Shown one piece after another: positions 52,265 through 61,206 of a stretch of 64,000 bases of DNA (the stretch's first letter is position 1; each line of letters starts with the position of its first letter). The stretch is from Persephonella sp964519345. GTDB lineage: Bacteria > Aquificota > Aquificia > Aquificales > Hydrogenothermaceae. The position numbers and the translations under genes were made by a program. Under the pieces are notes generated by a model. It was not told the origin of the DNA, made no database searches, and was given only the letters and a program-made list of their open reading frames with translations. The stretch covers positions 1-64,000 of the forward strand of contig CAZFKX010000008.1 of assembly GCA_964519345.1 (NCBI GenBank), written 5' to 3'.

Positions 52265-52283
52265 TTATAATAAGTTATTATAA
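52265..52283. promoter_or_regulatory. Perfect 19-base palindrome between divergent genes
   Basis: TTATAATAA-G-TTATTATAA is symmetric and contains TATAAT on both strands (the reverse-strand copy reads TTATAATAAC). It lies in the 58-base gap between the divergently read symporter and small membrane protein genes. It may be two back-to-back -10 elements, an operator, or both. Confidence 0.4.
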
Positions 52284-52303
52284 ACGAATCAGGAGGTTGG
52301 GTT

Positions 52304-52402
52304 ATGAGCGGAATTTTTTTACTTATGTTTCTACTATTTGTAATAACTATGGCTGTTATTGTTTATTTCAGAATAAAAAAAGAGGTTGATAAGAAAGAAT
52401 AG
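52304..52402 (+). CDS. Single-helix membrane microprotein (32 residues)
   Basis: ATG 52304 follows AGGAGG by eight bases, an excellent ribosome site. The protein is one membrane helix (IFLLMFLLFVITMAVIVYF) with a basic-acidic tail RIKKEVDKKE. It resembles the many small subunits of membrane complexes (for example CcoQ/CcoS-like), but no specific partner is indicated. It is 40 bases upstream of the 92-residue unknown gene. Confidence 0.6.
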   Translation: MSGIFLLMFLLFVITMAVIVYFRIKKEVDKKE

Positions 52403-52442
52403 ATGCTATAATATCTATTCCTTAATATTTAGAGAGGTGAAG

Positions 52443-52721
52443 ATGAAAAAGATACCTGATTATCTTAAGGATATTTCCCACAAAGAAGGTTTTTCATACT
52501 TTTACCACGATGAAACAAAAGAGGTCTGGGTAAGCGGGCATAACAAAGGAACAAAGTTTGACCTTTTAGTAAGACCTATAAAAAGAAGATACATAAAGGT
52601 TATCTATGAAACACCTGACGAAAGAAAAGTGATTCTTTTTCTCTCAGAAAAGGATGCCCTAAACAGGCTGAAAAAACTGTTCTCTTCTGAAGAAAGTTTA
52701 GAAATAGGTAAATCCTATTGA
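52443..52721 (+). CDS. Small basic protein of unknown function
   Basis: 92 residues from ATG 52443, selected by GAGAGGTGAAG directly upstream; a longer frame from 52386 has no ribosome site. It is Lys/Glu-rich with alternating beta-like (FSYFYHDETKEVWVSGHN, YIKVIYETPDERKVILF) and helical (SEKDALNRLKKLFSS) parts, no Cys, no membrane helix. I do not recognise a family. It precedes ychF by 55 bases in the same direction. Confidence 0.6.
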   Translation: MKKIPDYLKDISHKEGFSYFYHDETKEVWVSGHNKGTKFDLLVRPIKRRYIKVIYETPDERKVILFLSEKDALNRLKKLFSSEESLEIGKSY

Positions 52722-52776
52722 AAAACTCTCTCTTATCTATAAATTTCTAAAGATATTTTAGACTGATGGAGGAAAA

Positions 52777-53889
52777 ATGAAACTTAATATTGGGATAGTT
52801 GGTCTTCCTAACGTCGGAAAATCAACAATATTTAATGCACTAACTGAAACAGCAAAGGCGGGTGTTGCAAATTACCCATTCTGTACAATAGATCCAAATG
52901 TTGGTATTGTTGATCTCCCTGACGAAAGACTCCATAAACTTGCAGAGATAGAAAGATCAAAAAAAGTCGTACCTGCAACAGTTGAGTTTGTTGATATCGC
53001 AGGACTTGTTAAAGGTGCGAGCAAGGGGGAAGGCCTTGGAAATCAGTTTTTATCAAATATAAGAAATGTCTCGGCTGTAGCTCATGTTGTAAGATGTTTT
53101 GAGGATAGTGATGTCGTTCATGTGGAAGGTTCTGTAAATCCAGTTAGAGATGCCGAAATAATTGAGACAGAGCTTATTTTAGCTGATCTCCAAACTGTAG
53201 AAAGAAGGTTGGAAAAGGTGGTAAAACCAGCAAAAACAGGCAATAAAGAAGCAAAGTTTGAGGTTCAGGTTTTAGAAAAAGCAAAAAACATACTTGAAGA
53301 ACTAAGACCTTTGAGAACACATTTGGACAGGTTTGAAGAAGAAGAGTTGGAATATATGAGAAAAACTATTTTTCCTTTAACAATAAAGCCTGTTATGTAT
53401 GTTGCAAACATAGATGAAGAGCATCTTCCTGATGGAGAAAAAAATCCTCACGTTAAGGCTATAAAAGAAAAAGCCCAGAAAGAAAATGTACCTGTTGTTG
53501 TGTTATGTGGTAAAGTTGAACAGGAAATTATAGAGCTTCCTAAAGAAGAAAGAGGGGAGATACTTGAAGCTTACGGACTTGAGGAACCAGGACTTAACAG
53601 AATGATCAAAACGGGATTCAGTCTTCTTGATCTCATTACTTATTTTACAGCTGGAGAAAAAGAAGCAAGGGCATGGACAATAAAAAAGGGAACAAAAGCT
53701 CCTCAAGCGGCTGGAGAGATACATTCAGATTTTGAAAGAGGATTTATAGCTGCCGAGGTTATAAATTATGACGATTTAATAAAGGCAGGCTCCCTACAGA
53801 AAGCAAAAGAACAGGGCTTACTTAGAATAGAAGGTAAAGATTACATAGTTCAGGACGGAGATGTTATACATTTCAGGTTTAATGTATAA
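52777..53889 (+). CDS. ychF: Redox-regulated/ribosome-binding ATPase YchF
   Basis: 370 residues. Obg-family P-loop domain: IGIVGLPNVGKSTIFNALTET (Walker A), NYPFCTIDPNVG, VDIAGLVKGASKGEGLGNQFL (G3), NIDEE in place of NKxD, which is the YchF variant giving ATP preference. A coiled-coil hairpin (about 130-200) and a TGS domain (about 285-368; LLDLITYFTAGEKEARAWTI) complete it. It binds ribosomes and has roles in stress responses. It ends five bases from the convergent pilB stop. Confidence 0.96.
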   Translation: MKLNIGIVGLPNVGKSTIFNALTETAKAGVANYPFCTIDPNVGIVDLPDERLHKLAEIERSKKVVPATVEFVDIAGLVKGASKGEGLGNQFLSNIRNVSAVAHVVRCFEDSDVVHVEGSVNPVRDAEIIETELILADLQTVERRLEKVVKPAKTGNKEAKFEVQVLEKAKNILEELRPLRTHLDRFEEEELEYMRKTIFPLTIKPVMYVANIDEEHLPDGEKNPHVKAIKEKAQKENVPVVVLCGKVEQEIIELPKEERGEILEAYGLEEPGLNRMIKTGFSLLDLITYFTAGEKEARAWTIKKGTKAPQAAGEIHSDFERGFIAAEVINYDDLIKAGSLQKAKEQGLLRIEGKDYIVQDGDVIHFRFNV

Positions 53890-53893
53890 AAAA

Positions 53894-55621
53894 TTACTCT
53901 AAGGTTACTCTAATAACCTCATCAATTGTTGTTATACCTTTTAAAGCTTTCTCAACCGCATCCTGACGGAGGGTTTTCATTCCTTTTTCTAAAGCAACTG
54001 ATTTTATCTTTTCAGTAGATTCTCTTTCTATAAGCATACTTTTTATATCAGAATCTATCTTTAAAAGTTCATGAATTCCTGTTCTACCTTTATAACCTGT
54101 AAAATTGCAAACTTTACATCCACTTCCTCTATACAATCTAATATCGTTGTTTATCTCAAAACCTGCATTCTTAATCACAATTTCCTCTTTTTTAGAAGGG
54201 ATATAAGCTGTTTTACAATTGCTGCATACCTTTTTAACCAGCCTCTGGGCACAGATAAGCAGTAATGAGTCTGCCAGAAGATAACTTTCAATACCCATCT
54301 CCTCAAGTCTTGTTACTGTACTTACAGCATCGTTTGTATGAAGTGTTGAGAAAACAAGGTGTCCTGTTAGTGAAGCTTCAACAGCAATTTTTGCCGTTTC
54401 TATATCCCTGATCTCACCTACAAGCATAACATCAGGATCATGTCTTAAAAAAGATTTTATAGCTTTTGCAAATGTATATCCAGCTGAAGGATTTATATTA
54501 GTCTGAACTATAGATCCTCCAAGTGTATATTCAACAGGATCTTCAACCGTTATTATCTTTTTTTCGGGAGTATCTATCTCTTTTAATGCTGAATAAAGTG
54601 TTGTTGTTTTTCCTGATCCTGTCGGACCTACATGAAGTATTATACCGTAAGGTTTCCTTATAATTTCCCTGTAAATTCTTAGATGATCTTCTGAAAAACC
54701 AAGTCTATCTAAGTCAAGTATTACACTGCTTTTATCTAAAAGTCGCATAACAAGATCCTCTCCGTAAACTGTTGGAACTGTCGAAACCCTAAGATCTATA
54801 TCTATGGCAGGATTAAATCTGGCAAAGTTTATTCTTGCATCCTGTGGAACCCTTTTCTCATCAATTTTCATATTTGCCATTATTTTATATCTTGTTATCA
54901 GAGGTTCATGAGCAAATTTCGGCAGATTAAGATAATCAACAAGATCTCCATCTATCCTCATTCTTATTCTTGAATTTGCTTCTGTAGGCTGAATATGTAT
55001 ATCTGATGCATTTTTCTTATAAGCATCTTCTATTATTCTATGGGCAAGCATTATTATAGGAGAACTTTTTTCTGTTATATCCTCTGTATGCTCAAGTCTA
55101 AACTCTTCTTTTTCTTCAACCTGAAGTATCTTAAGTATCTCTTCTAATTTCTTTTTTTCCTCGTATAAAAGCTCTATTTTTTCTAAGATCTGTTTTTTTG
55201 TTGTTATTACTATATTTACTTCCTTTATATCGTAGCCGTGCTGTTTTAATATCTCTATTACCTCATTTATTGTGATAACATCTGTAGGTTCAACCATAGC
55301 AAGAACAAGCACATTTTGATCGTATTTCAGAGGAAGAACATATCTTTCCATCAGAAATTTTTTACTGAATATCTCTGTTATCTCTTCTGGTGGAACATAG
55401 TTTGTCAGCCTATCGTACTTATAACCAAAATACTCAGCCTTTATCTTGGCTATATCTTCTTCTGAATATCCATGTTCAATAAGAACCTGAAGAAGATTTT
55501 TATTTTCTTTCTTTGCTATATTCTGATATTTCTTTATATCTTCAAGCTGAAGACCAAGCCTCTCAACAATAAGATCAATAAAACTCTTATCCGGTATTTT
55601 TCTCTTAATTGTTATGCTCAT
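53894..55621 (-). CDS. pilB: Type IV pilus / type II secretion assembly ATPase (PilB/GspE family)
   Basis: 575 residues. Two MshEN-like N-terminal parts (about 1-150), followed by the secretion ATPase core (about 195-570): Walker A HVGPTGSGKTTTLYSALKEI, VEDPVEYTL, Asp box LRHDPDVMLVGEIRDIETA, His box LTGHLVFSTLHTNDA, and a tetracysteine zinc site (CSNCKTAY and CKVCNFTGYKGR). MshEN domains can bind c-di-GMP, which fits the second-messenger genes here. It overlaps nothing but is three bases from the GAF-PAS gene. PilB versus GspE cannot be settled without the rest of the system; DprA supports pili and DNA uptake. Confidence 0.85.
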   Translation of the reverse strand: MSITIKRKIPDKSFIDLIVERLGLQLEDIKKYQNIAKKENKNLLQVLIEHGYSEEDIAKIKAEYFGYKYDRLTNYVPPEEITEIFSKKFLMERYVLPLKYDQNVLVLAMVEPTDVITINEVIEILKQHGYDIKEVNIVITTKKQILEKIELLYEEKKKLEEILKILQVEEKEEFRLEHTEDITEKSSPIIMLAHRIIEDAYKKNASDIHIQPTEANSRIRMRIDGDLVDYLNLPKFAHEPLITRYKIMANMKIDEKRVPQDARINFARFNPAIDIDLRVSTVPTVYGEDLVMRLLDKSSVILDLDRLGFSEDHLRIYREIIRKPYGIILHVGPTGSGKTTTLYSALKEIDTPEKKIITVEDPVEYTLGGSIVQTNINPSAGYTFAKAIKSFLRHDPDVMLVGEIRDIETAKIAVEASLTGHLVFSTLHTNDAVSTVTRLEEMGIESYLLADSLLLICAQRLVKKVCSNCKTAYIPSKKEEIVIKNAGFEINNDIRLYRGSGCKVCNFTGYKGRTGIHELLKIDSDIKSMLIERESTEKIKSVALEKGMKTLRQDAVEKALKGITTIDEVIRVTLE

Positions 55622-55623
55622 AT

Positions 55624-56481
55624 CTAACCATGGGGAAAATGAAATATTAATCCTACATACTCAAATCTTCCTTCAAGAATACATTCCCATACAATAGGAA
55701 CCATTCTTATCCTGATAAGATCGAGTGTTATCTCTTCCGGTATCATATGCCTTCTCACAAACTCTATTTTATCAAGGTGTGTCTTTATTATCGGGAGAAT
55801 ATCCTCTATTCTTTTATTTTCTGCCTCTTTACGAGAAAATCTGTAACCTGTCATCTCACCAAACTGTGAATTAAACGTTATAATCCTGTTATCATTATCA
55901 AGGAGAACGACAGCCTCTGATATATTTTCGAGTATAACCTTTTCTATATTCTGAGCTATTTTCATTTTTGAGTATTTAACAACATTATCAAGAGCGATAG
56001 CAATAAGAGGAGTTATTTTCTCTGTGACCTTTTCATCTTGTTTTGTAAAGTATGGATCTTTATTTATAGCCTGAAAAACTCCCAGTACCTCACCATCTTT
56101 TATTATTGGAGCAGAAAGCATCGATTTTGTTTCAACTCCTTTAATATTAAGCCAGTGTTTGTGATATTTAAGATCAGGATCTACAGATATGAGTTCATCT
56201 TTGTTATGTATATCTTTTATATTGAGTATCTTTTTTTCTAAAACTGTAAATCCGGCTATACTCTCTTTATTCACTGGTATTTCTATCTTGTCAATATTAT
56301 GATCAACAGAAATAACCACGGATCTGAGAAGATTTTTTTCTTTATCGTAAAAGAAAAGCGATGATCTCTCAGCCCCTAAGAAATCTTTTATCTGATCTGT
56401 GACATTTATAAAAAGTGTTTTTATATCAAAATCCTTCAGGATTGTTTTTGTAAGATTGTATATAAAACTCTCATAATCCAT
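55624..56481 (-). CDS. GAF-PAS domain signalling protein
   Basis: 285 residues, soluble. The GAF domain (about 20-170) has LGAERSSLFFYDKEKNLLRS, ESIAGFTVLEKKILNIKDIHN and KSMLSAPIIKDGEVLGVFQAINK, the pattern of phosphodiesterase/cyclase-type GAF domains. The PAS domain (about 180-280) has VILENISEAVVLLDNDNRIITFN, then GYRFSRKEAENKRIEDILP. No output domain follows, so it probably acts by binding a partner. It lies between proS (11-base overlap) and pilB (3-base gap) and may regulate pilus assembly. Confidence 0.8.
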   Translation of the reverse strand: MDYESFIYNLTKTILKDFDIKTLFINVTDQIKDFLGAERSSLFFYDKEKNLLRSVVISVDHNIDKIEIPVNKESIAGFTVLEKKILNIKDIHNKDELISVDPDLKYHKHWLNIKGVETKSMLSAPIIKDGEVLGVFQAINKDPYFTKQDEKVTEKITPLIAIALDNVVKYSKMKIAQNIEKVILENISEAVVLLDNDNRIITFNSQFGEMTGYRFSRKEAENKRIEDILPIIKTHLDKIEFVRRHMIPEEITLDLIRIRMVPIVWECILEGRFEYVGLIFHFPHG

Positions 56482-58174
56482 TTTTCAACCTGTCTAAAAA
56501 ATTATCTATATCATCTATTCCTATCTCCTGTTTTTTCCTTTCTTTTCTTATCTGTATCTCAACTTTTCCTTTTTTAACGTTTTTTCCTATAACAATCCTG
56601 TACGGTATTCCTATAAGATCAGCATCTTTAAATTTTGCACCAGGGGATATATCTCTATCATCAAAAAGAACCTCTACACCTTTTACAACGGATTTTTTAT
56701 ATATATCTTCTGCTACATTTTTAATCTGATTATCATTTAGATTAAGTGCAAGTATATGGAGTTTAAAGGGAGCTATACTTTCAGGCCATATAATACCGTT
56801 TTCATCATGATTTTGCTCTACAGCCGCTGCCATAAGCCTACTTACACCTATTCCGTAACATCCCATAATAATAGGTTTTTCTCTACCATCTTTATCAACA
56901 AAATAAGCTTTCATAGCTTCAGAATATTTTGTCCCAAGTAAGAATATATGACCAACTTCAAGACCTGTAGTTTCTTTTAAAGGTTTTTTACATACGGGAC
57001 AGGGATCATTCTTCCTTGCTGTTGAAAAATCAACAAATTCCACAGGCTCAAAATCCCTTGGTATATTTACGTTTATATAGTGGTAATCTTCTTCATTAGC
57101 TCCTACAACAAAGTTGTGGAGATCTTTTACAGAAATGTCTGCATAAACAGGGATATCAATTCCTATCGGTCCTACAAAACCTTCTACTATGCCGAGATTC
57201 TCAAGTTCTTTTGAATCAGCAAGGCGACAGTCAAGAGCTTTAAAGTAATTAATAAGTTTTGTCTCATTAAGCTCCCTGTCTCCTCTTATGAGAACTGCTA
57301 CAGCAGTTCCATCGTCAAGAATATAAACAAGGGTTTTAACAATCTTTTTAAGATCCATATCCAAAAATTTTGATACCTCTTCAACTGAAGAAACTCCAGG
57401 AGTATGAATTTTCTCCATTGGTTTTTCATTTTCAGGAGGAAGTTTGTCAAGTTCAAACTCATATTTTGCTGCTTCTATATTAGCAGCATAACCGCAATTA
57501 TCACAGTAAACTATATGGGCTTCACCATTTGGAACTTTTACAACAAACTCATGTGAGTACTTTCCACCTATAGCCCCAACATCAGCTTCAACCATTAAAT
57601 AATCAAGTCCAAGCTCATCAAATATCTTTTTATATGTTTCTTTCATTATTTCATAAGACTTAACAGCCATTTCCTCTGATATATCAAAAGAGTAAGCATC
57701 TTTCATAATAAATTCTCTACCTCTTATAAGACCGTATCTCGGTCTTGCCTCATCTCTAAATTTTGTCTGTATCTGATAAAAATTCTTTGGTAGATCTCTA
57801 TAAGATCTTATATTTTTTCTTACAAGGTCTGTTATAGTCTCCTCATGAGTCGGTCCAAGAGCAAATAATCTTCCTTTTCTGTCCTCGATCCTAAAAAGTT
57901 CTTTCCCATAAACTTCCCATCTTCCTGTTTCCTGCCACAGTTCAGAGGGAGCAAGTATAGGAAGTAATACTTCTAAAGCTCCTGCTTCATCCATATACTT
58001 TCTTATTATATTCTCTATTTTTTTCAAAACTCTAAAACCAAGGGGCAAATATTCATAAAGTCCAGCTGCAAGCTGTCTTATATAACCTGCTCTTATCAGA
58101 TATATATGACTTGGAACTTCCGCTTCTGCAGGTGCTTCTTTTAATGTTGGAATAAAATACTGAGATGCTCTCAT
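56471..58174 (-). CDS. proS: Prolyl-tRNA synthetase (bacterial type with editing insertion)
   Basis: 567 residues, the bacterial-type length. Class II motifs: motif 1 with GFRVLKKIENIIRKYMDEAGALEVLLP, motif 2 RDEARPRYGLIRGREFIMKDAYSFD, motif 3 IMGCYGIGVSRLMAAAVEQNHDENGI. The inserted cis-editing domain (about 225-385) removes Ala-tRNA(Pro). The C-terminal anticodon-binding domain follows (LHILALNLND...). It is transcribed after the tRNA-Ala gene and coupled to the GAF-PAS gene. Confidence 0.96.
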   Translation of the reverse strand: MRASQYFIPTLKEAPAEAEVPSHIYLIRAGYIRQLAAGLYEYLPLGFRVLKKIENIIRKYMDEAGALEVLLPILAPSELWQETGRWEVYGKELFRIEDRKGRLFALGPTHEETITDLVRKNIRSYRDLPKNFYQIQTKFRDEARPRYGLIRGREFIMKDAYSFDISEEMAVKSYEIMKETYKKIFDELGLDYLMVEADVGAIGGKYSHEFVVKVPNGEAHIVYCDNCGYAANIEAAKYEFELDKLPPENEKPMEKIHTPGVSSVEEVSKFLDMDLKKIVKTLVYILDDGTAVAVLIRGDRELNETKLINYFKALDCRLADSKELENLGIVEGFVGPIGIDIPVYADISVKDLHNFVVGANEEDYHYINVNIPRDFEPVEFVDFSTARKNDPCPVCKKPLKETTGLEVGHIFLLGTKYSEAMKAYFVDKDGREKPIIMGCYGIGVSRLMAAAVEQNHDENGIIWPESIAPFKLHILALNLNDNQIKNVAEDIYKKSVVKGVEVLFDDRDISPGAKFKDADLIGIPYRIVIGKNVKKGKVEIQIRKERKKQEIGIDDIDNFLDRLKNGL

Positions 58175-58258
58175 TTATAAAAGCTCCTCCGGTTATTAAT
58201 TTTCTAAGAATTATATCAGATTGACAGGAAATATTGAGACAGTTTGTGATAGGAGAAA

Positions 58259-58331
58259 TGGAGTCGGCGGGATTCGAACCCGCGACCTTTGCCATGCCGA
58301 GGCAACGCTCTCCCAGCTGAGCTACGACCCC
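58259..58331 (-). tRNA. tRNA-Ala (anticodon GGC) with C at position 33
   Basis: Acceptor GGGGTCG/CGACTCC, D-arm GCTCAGCTGGGAGAGC, anticodon stem TTGCC/GGCAA with loop TCGGCAT, T-loop GGTTCGAATCC, discriminator A, no encoded CCA. With the five-pair stem fixed, the anticodon is GGC and the base before it (33) is C, although U33 is almost invariant. The rest of the cloverleaf is normal. Confidence 0.88.
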
Positions 58332-58463
58332 ATCAAAAAATATTATATCAGATTAATGCATAGGTATTTTTATTTTGGTATCTTTATTAAGGATTTTAAT
58401 TTAAGGATATACTTTCTGTAAGTGGTTATTTATGATATTTCTTAGAAAGATTTTTTCCAATTA

Positions 58464-58537
58464 TGCGCCCGGAGGGACTCGAACCCCCAACCTCGTGATC
58501 CGTAGTCACGTGCTCTATCCAGTTGAGCTACGGGCGC
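58464..58537 (-). tRNA. tRNA-Arg (anticodon ACG)
   Basis: Acceptor GCGCCCG/CGGGCGC, D-arm GCTCAACTGGATAGAGC, anticodon loop CTACGGA on CGTGA/TCACG, T-loop GGTTCGAGTCC, discriminator A, no CCA. A34 is normally edited to inosine by TadA to read CGN codons. The 5' end is the base immediately after the prfA stop codon, so the tRNA is cut from the prfA mRNA. Confidence 0.93.
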
Positions 58538-59629
58538 TCAGTTTTGCTCTTCAGAGATAGCAAGGAGTTTTTGTTCCTGTTCTTTAGCTATCAGCCGATC
58601 TATTATCTCGTCAAGATCTCCATCAAGAATGTCATGAAGTCTATGTGAAGTATAGTTTATTCTGTGATCAGTCACTCTGTTTTGAGGAAAGTTGTACGTT
58701 CTTATCTTTTCGGATCTATCACCTGTTCCAACCTGCATTCTTCTTTCTTTTTCAATTTTTTCCCTTTCAAGTCTGTCGTAATAATCTTTCAATCTTGCTC
58801 TTAATATCTGCATAGCTTTAGCTCTGTTTTGAAGCTGTGACCTTTCATCCTGACAGCTTACCACAATACCTGTGGGAATATGGGTTATTCTTACAGCAGA
58901 ATCTGTTGTATTAACATGCTGTCCACCTGCTCCTGATGCTCTCATAGTCTCAATCTTTAGTTCTTCAGGTTTTATCTCTATATCAACCTCTTCAGCTTCA
59001 GGAAGAACGGCAACTGTAGCGGTTGATGTATGTATTCTGCCTGAGCTTTCGGTTTCTGGAACTCTCTGAACTCTGTGAACACCGCTCTCAAATTTAAGTC
59101 TTGAATAAGCTCCCTGACCTTTAATCAGGGCTATTACTTCTTTAATACCTCCTCTATCTGTAGGGTGCATACTTAAAACTTCAACTTTCCAGCCCTTTCT
59201 TTCCGCATATCTTTGATACATTCTAAAAAGTTCGCCTGCAAATAAAGCTGCCTCTTCTCCTCCTGCACCCTGTCTTATCTCAAGAATAACGTTTTTCTCA
59301 TCATTTGGATCCTTTGGCAAAAGCTCAAGCTGTATCTCCCTTTCAAGTTCATCCTTCTTTTTATTAAGATCTTTCAGCTCTTCTTCAGCCAAAAGCCTCA
59401 TTTCTTCTTCAGGATTGTTTAAAAGGGTTTTCGTCTCTTCTATATCTCTAAGTATTTTTTTGTACTCTTTGTAAAGCTTTGATAATTTTTCAGTTTCCTT
59501 ATGTTCTCTCGCAACCTGCTGTAACTTTTTCTGATCCTTTAATACTTCAGGGTCAGATAAGGCTGCTTCAAGTCTTTTCAGTTTTTCATCTATATTCTCA
59601 AGTTTTTGAAGCAGATATCTGTTTAACAT
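58538..59629 (-). CDS. prfA: Peptide chain release factor 1
   Basis: 363 residues, complete. A helical N-terminal domain (about 1-105) is followed by LRQGAGGEEAALFAGELFRMY, the codon-recognition loop region RVPETESSGRIHTSTATVAV (the PxT tripeptide is PET), and the catalytic GGQ in RASGAGGQHVNTTDSAVR. It releases peptides at UAA and UAG. Its start overlaps the rpmE stop by one base, and tRNA-Arg follows the stop codon without spacing. Confidence 0.96.
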   Translation of the reverse strand: MLNRYLLQKLENIDEKLKRLEAALSDPEVLKDQKKLQQVAREHKETEKLSKLYKEYKKILRDIEETKTLLNNPEEEMRLLAEEELKDLNKKKDELEREIQLELLPKDPNDEKNVILEIRQGAGGEEAALFAGELFRMYQRYAERKGWKVEVLSMHPTDRGGIKEVIALIKGQGAYSRLKFESGVHRVQRVPETESSGRIHTSTATVAVLPEAEEVDIEIKPEELKIETMRASGAGGQHVNTTDSAVRITHIPTGIVVSCQDERSQLQNRAKAMQILRARLKDYYDRLEREKIEKERRMQVGTGDRSEKIRTYNFPQNRVTDHRINYTSHRLHDILDGDLDEIIDRLIAKEQEQKLLAISEEQN

Positions 59630-59829
59630 TACTTGCTTTCTACTGATCCAACTCCTTTAATTTCTAAAAATAAAGGCTTTATTTTAAGCTTTCCTGAATA
59701 GAAAGGATGGCACTGGTTGCATACCTCAAGATGCACAACACCGCCTTTTGTTGAGAGAAGATCAAACTCATTACCACAACCGCAAACAAAATGTGTCACT
59801 TTAAGCTCAGGATGTATTCCTTTTTTCAA
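59629..59829 (-). CDS. rpmE: 50S ribosomal protein L31 (zinc-binding form)
   Basis: 66 residues. KKGIHPELKVTHFVCGCGNEF and VCNQCHPFYSGK carry four Cys (two pairs), so this is the C+ zinc form of L31. It bridges the ribosomal subunits. It is coupled to prfA through a shared base of stop and start. Confidence 0.96.
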   Translation of the reverse strand: MKKGIHPELKVTHFVCGCGNEFDLLSTKGGVVHLEVCNQCHPFYSGKLKIKPLFLEIKGVGSVESK

Positions 59830-59904
59830 TTTTCTACCTCCAAATATATTCCAGATTTTAAAAAGTCAAGCAAACTAATATTTTAACTTTTATGAATAGC
59901 TTGA

Positions 59905-61170
59905 TCAAGCATTCATAGATTTTAAAAACTCCTCGTTTGATTTAAACTTACCAAGTTTATCCAGTAAAAACTCCATAGCCTCAACTTCATCCATTGTAGA
60001 TAGGAACTTTCTCAGTATCCAGACCCTCTGAAGCTCCCAGTCCTCAAGTAAGAGCTCTTCTTTCCTTGTTCCTGATTTTGGAATATTAATAGCAGGAAAT
60101 ACTCTTCTTTCCATAAGTCTTCTATCAAGATAAAGTTCCATATTTCCTGTTCCTTTAAACTCTTCAAATATAACATCATCCATTTTAGAACCCGTTTCAA
60201 CAAGGGCTGTAGCGAGTATCGTTAAACTTCCCCCATCTTCTATATTTCTTGCAGCTCCAAAGAATTTCTTTGGTCTTTGGAGTGCAGTAGCTTCAAGACC
60301 TCCTGAAAGAACTCTTCCTGTAGGTGGAGTTATTGCATTTGACGCTCTTGAAAGTCTGGTTATAGAATCAAGGAGTATCACAACATCCTGACCATTTTCA
60401 ACTAGTCTTTTAGCTCTTTCTACAATCAGCTCAGCAACATGCATATGTCTTTCTGGCGGTTCATCAAACGTTGATGCAACCACCTCTGCCCCTTCTCCAA
60501 CAATCCTTCTCATCTCTGTAACTTCTTCAGGTCTCTCATCTATAAGGAGTATAATAAGATGAACTTCTGGATGATTTTTTATTAAAGCCTTTGCAAGTCT
60601 TTGTATTAAAACTGTCTTACCTGCTTTTGGTGGTGCAACTATAAGTCCTCTCTGTCCCTTACCTATAGGTGATATAAGACTCACTACCCTTGTTGAAAGA
60701 TCGGAAGGATCATACTCCAGATTAAACCTTTCTGTTGGATGAAAAGGTACGAGTCTATCAAAGATAGGTCTTCTCTTTATATATTCAGGTTCAACAGTAT
60801 TTACAGCCTCAATCTTAATAAGTGCCCTGTATTTCTCATTGTCTTTTGGTAGTCTTGCAATTCCAATTATATAGTCACCAGTTCTAAGTCCAAACTTTTT
60901 AATCTGAGAAGGCGACACATAAATGTCTGTAGAATGAGGAGCATAATTATTTTCTATAGACCTTATAAAACCGTAACCTTCTGGAAGCACCTCAAGAACA
61001 CCTTTTATAAAATTCAGGCCTTCGTCTTTCGCCTTTTTTTCTAAAATCTTAGCTATAAGTTCAGATTTTTTTAATCCTGTTGTTCTTTGAAGTCCCACCT
61101 CTTTTCCGAGTTTTTGAAGTTCCTGAAGAGTCATCCTTTTCAGTTCTTCCAGTGTAATTGTCTCAACCAT
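59905..61170 (-). CDS. rho: Transcription termination factor Rho
   Basis: 421 residues. N-terminal SAP-like domain (about 5-48; TLQELQKLGKEVGLQRTTGL), cold-shock RNA-binding domain (about 55-125; GVLEVLPEGYGFIRS), then the hexameric ATPase: RGLIVAPPKAGKTVLIQ (Walker A), LIILLIDERPEEVTEM (Walker B), STFDEPPERHMHVAE, and LSGGLEATALQRPKKFFGAARNIEDGGSLTI (R-loop region, Q and R elements). It ends many transcripts in this compact genome, where convergent genes often lack room for hairpin terminators. Confidence 0.97.
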   Translation of the reverse strand: MVETITLEELKRMTLQELQKLGKEVGLQRTTGLKKSELIAKILEKKAKDEGLNFIKGVLEVLPEGYGFIRSIENNYAPHSTDIYVSPSQIKKFGLRTGDYIIGIARLPKDNEKYRALIKIEAVNTVEPEYIKRRPIFDRLVPFHPTERFNLEYDPSDLSTRVVSLISPIGKGQRGLIVAPPKAGKTVLIQRLAKALIKNHPEVHLIILLIDERPEEVTEMRRIVGEGAEVVASTFDEPPERHMHVAELIVERAKRLVENGQDVVILLDSITRLSRASNAITPPTGRVLSGGLEATALQRPKKFFGAARNIEDGGSLTILATALVETGSKMDDVIFEEFKGTGNMELYLDRRLMERRVFPAINIPKSGTRKEELLLEDWELQRVWILRKFLSTMDEVEAMEFLLDKLGKFKSNEEFLKSMNA

Positions 61171-61206
61171 GACTTTCTTTAGCCTCCTTTGATTTGTTTT
61201 TGATTT

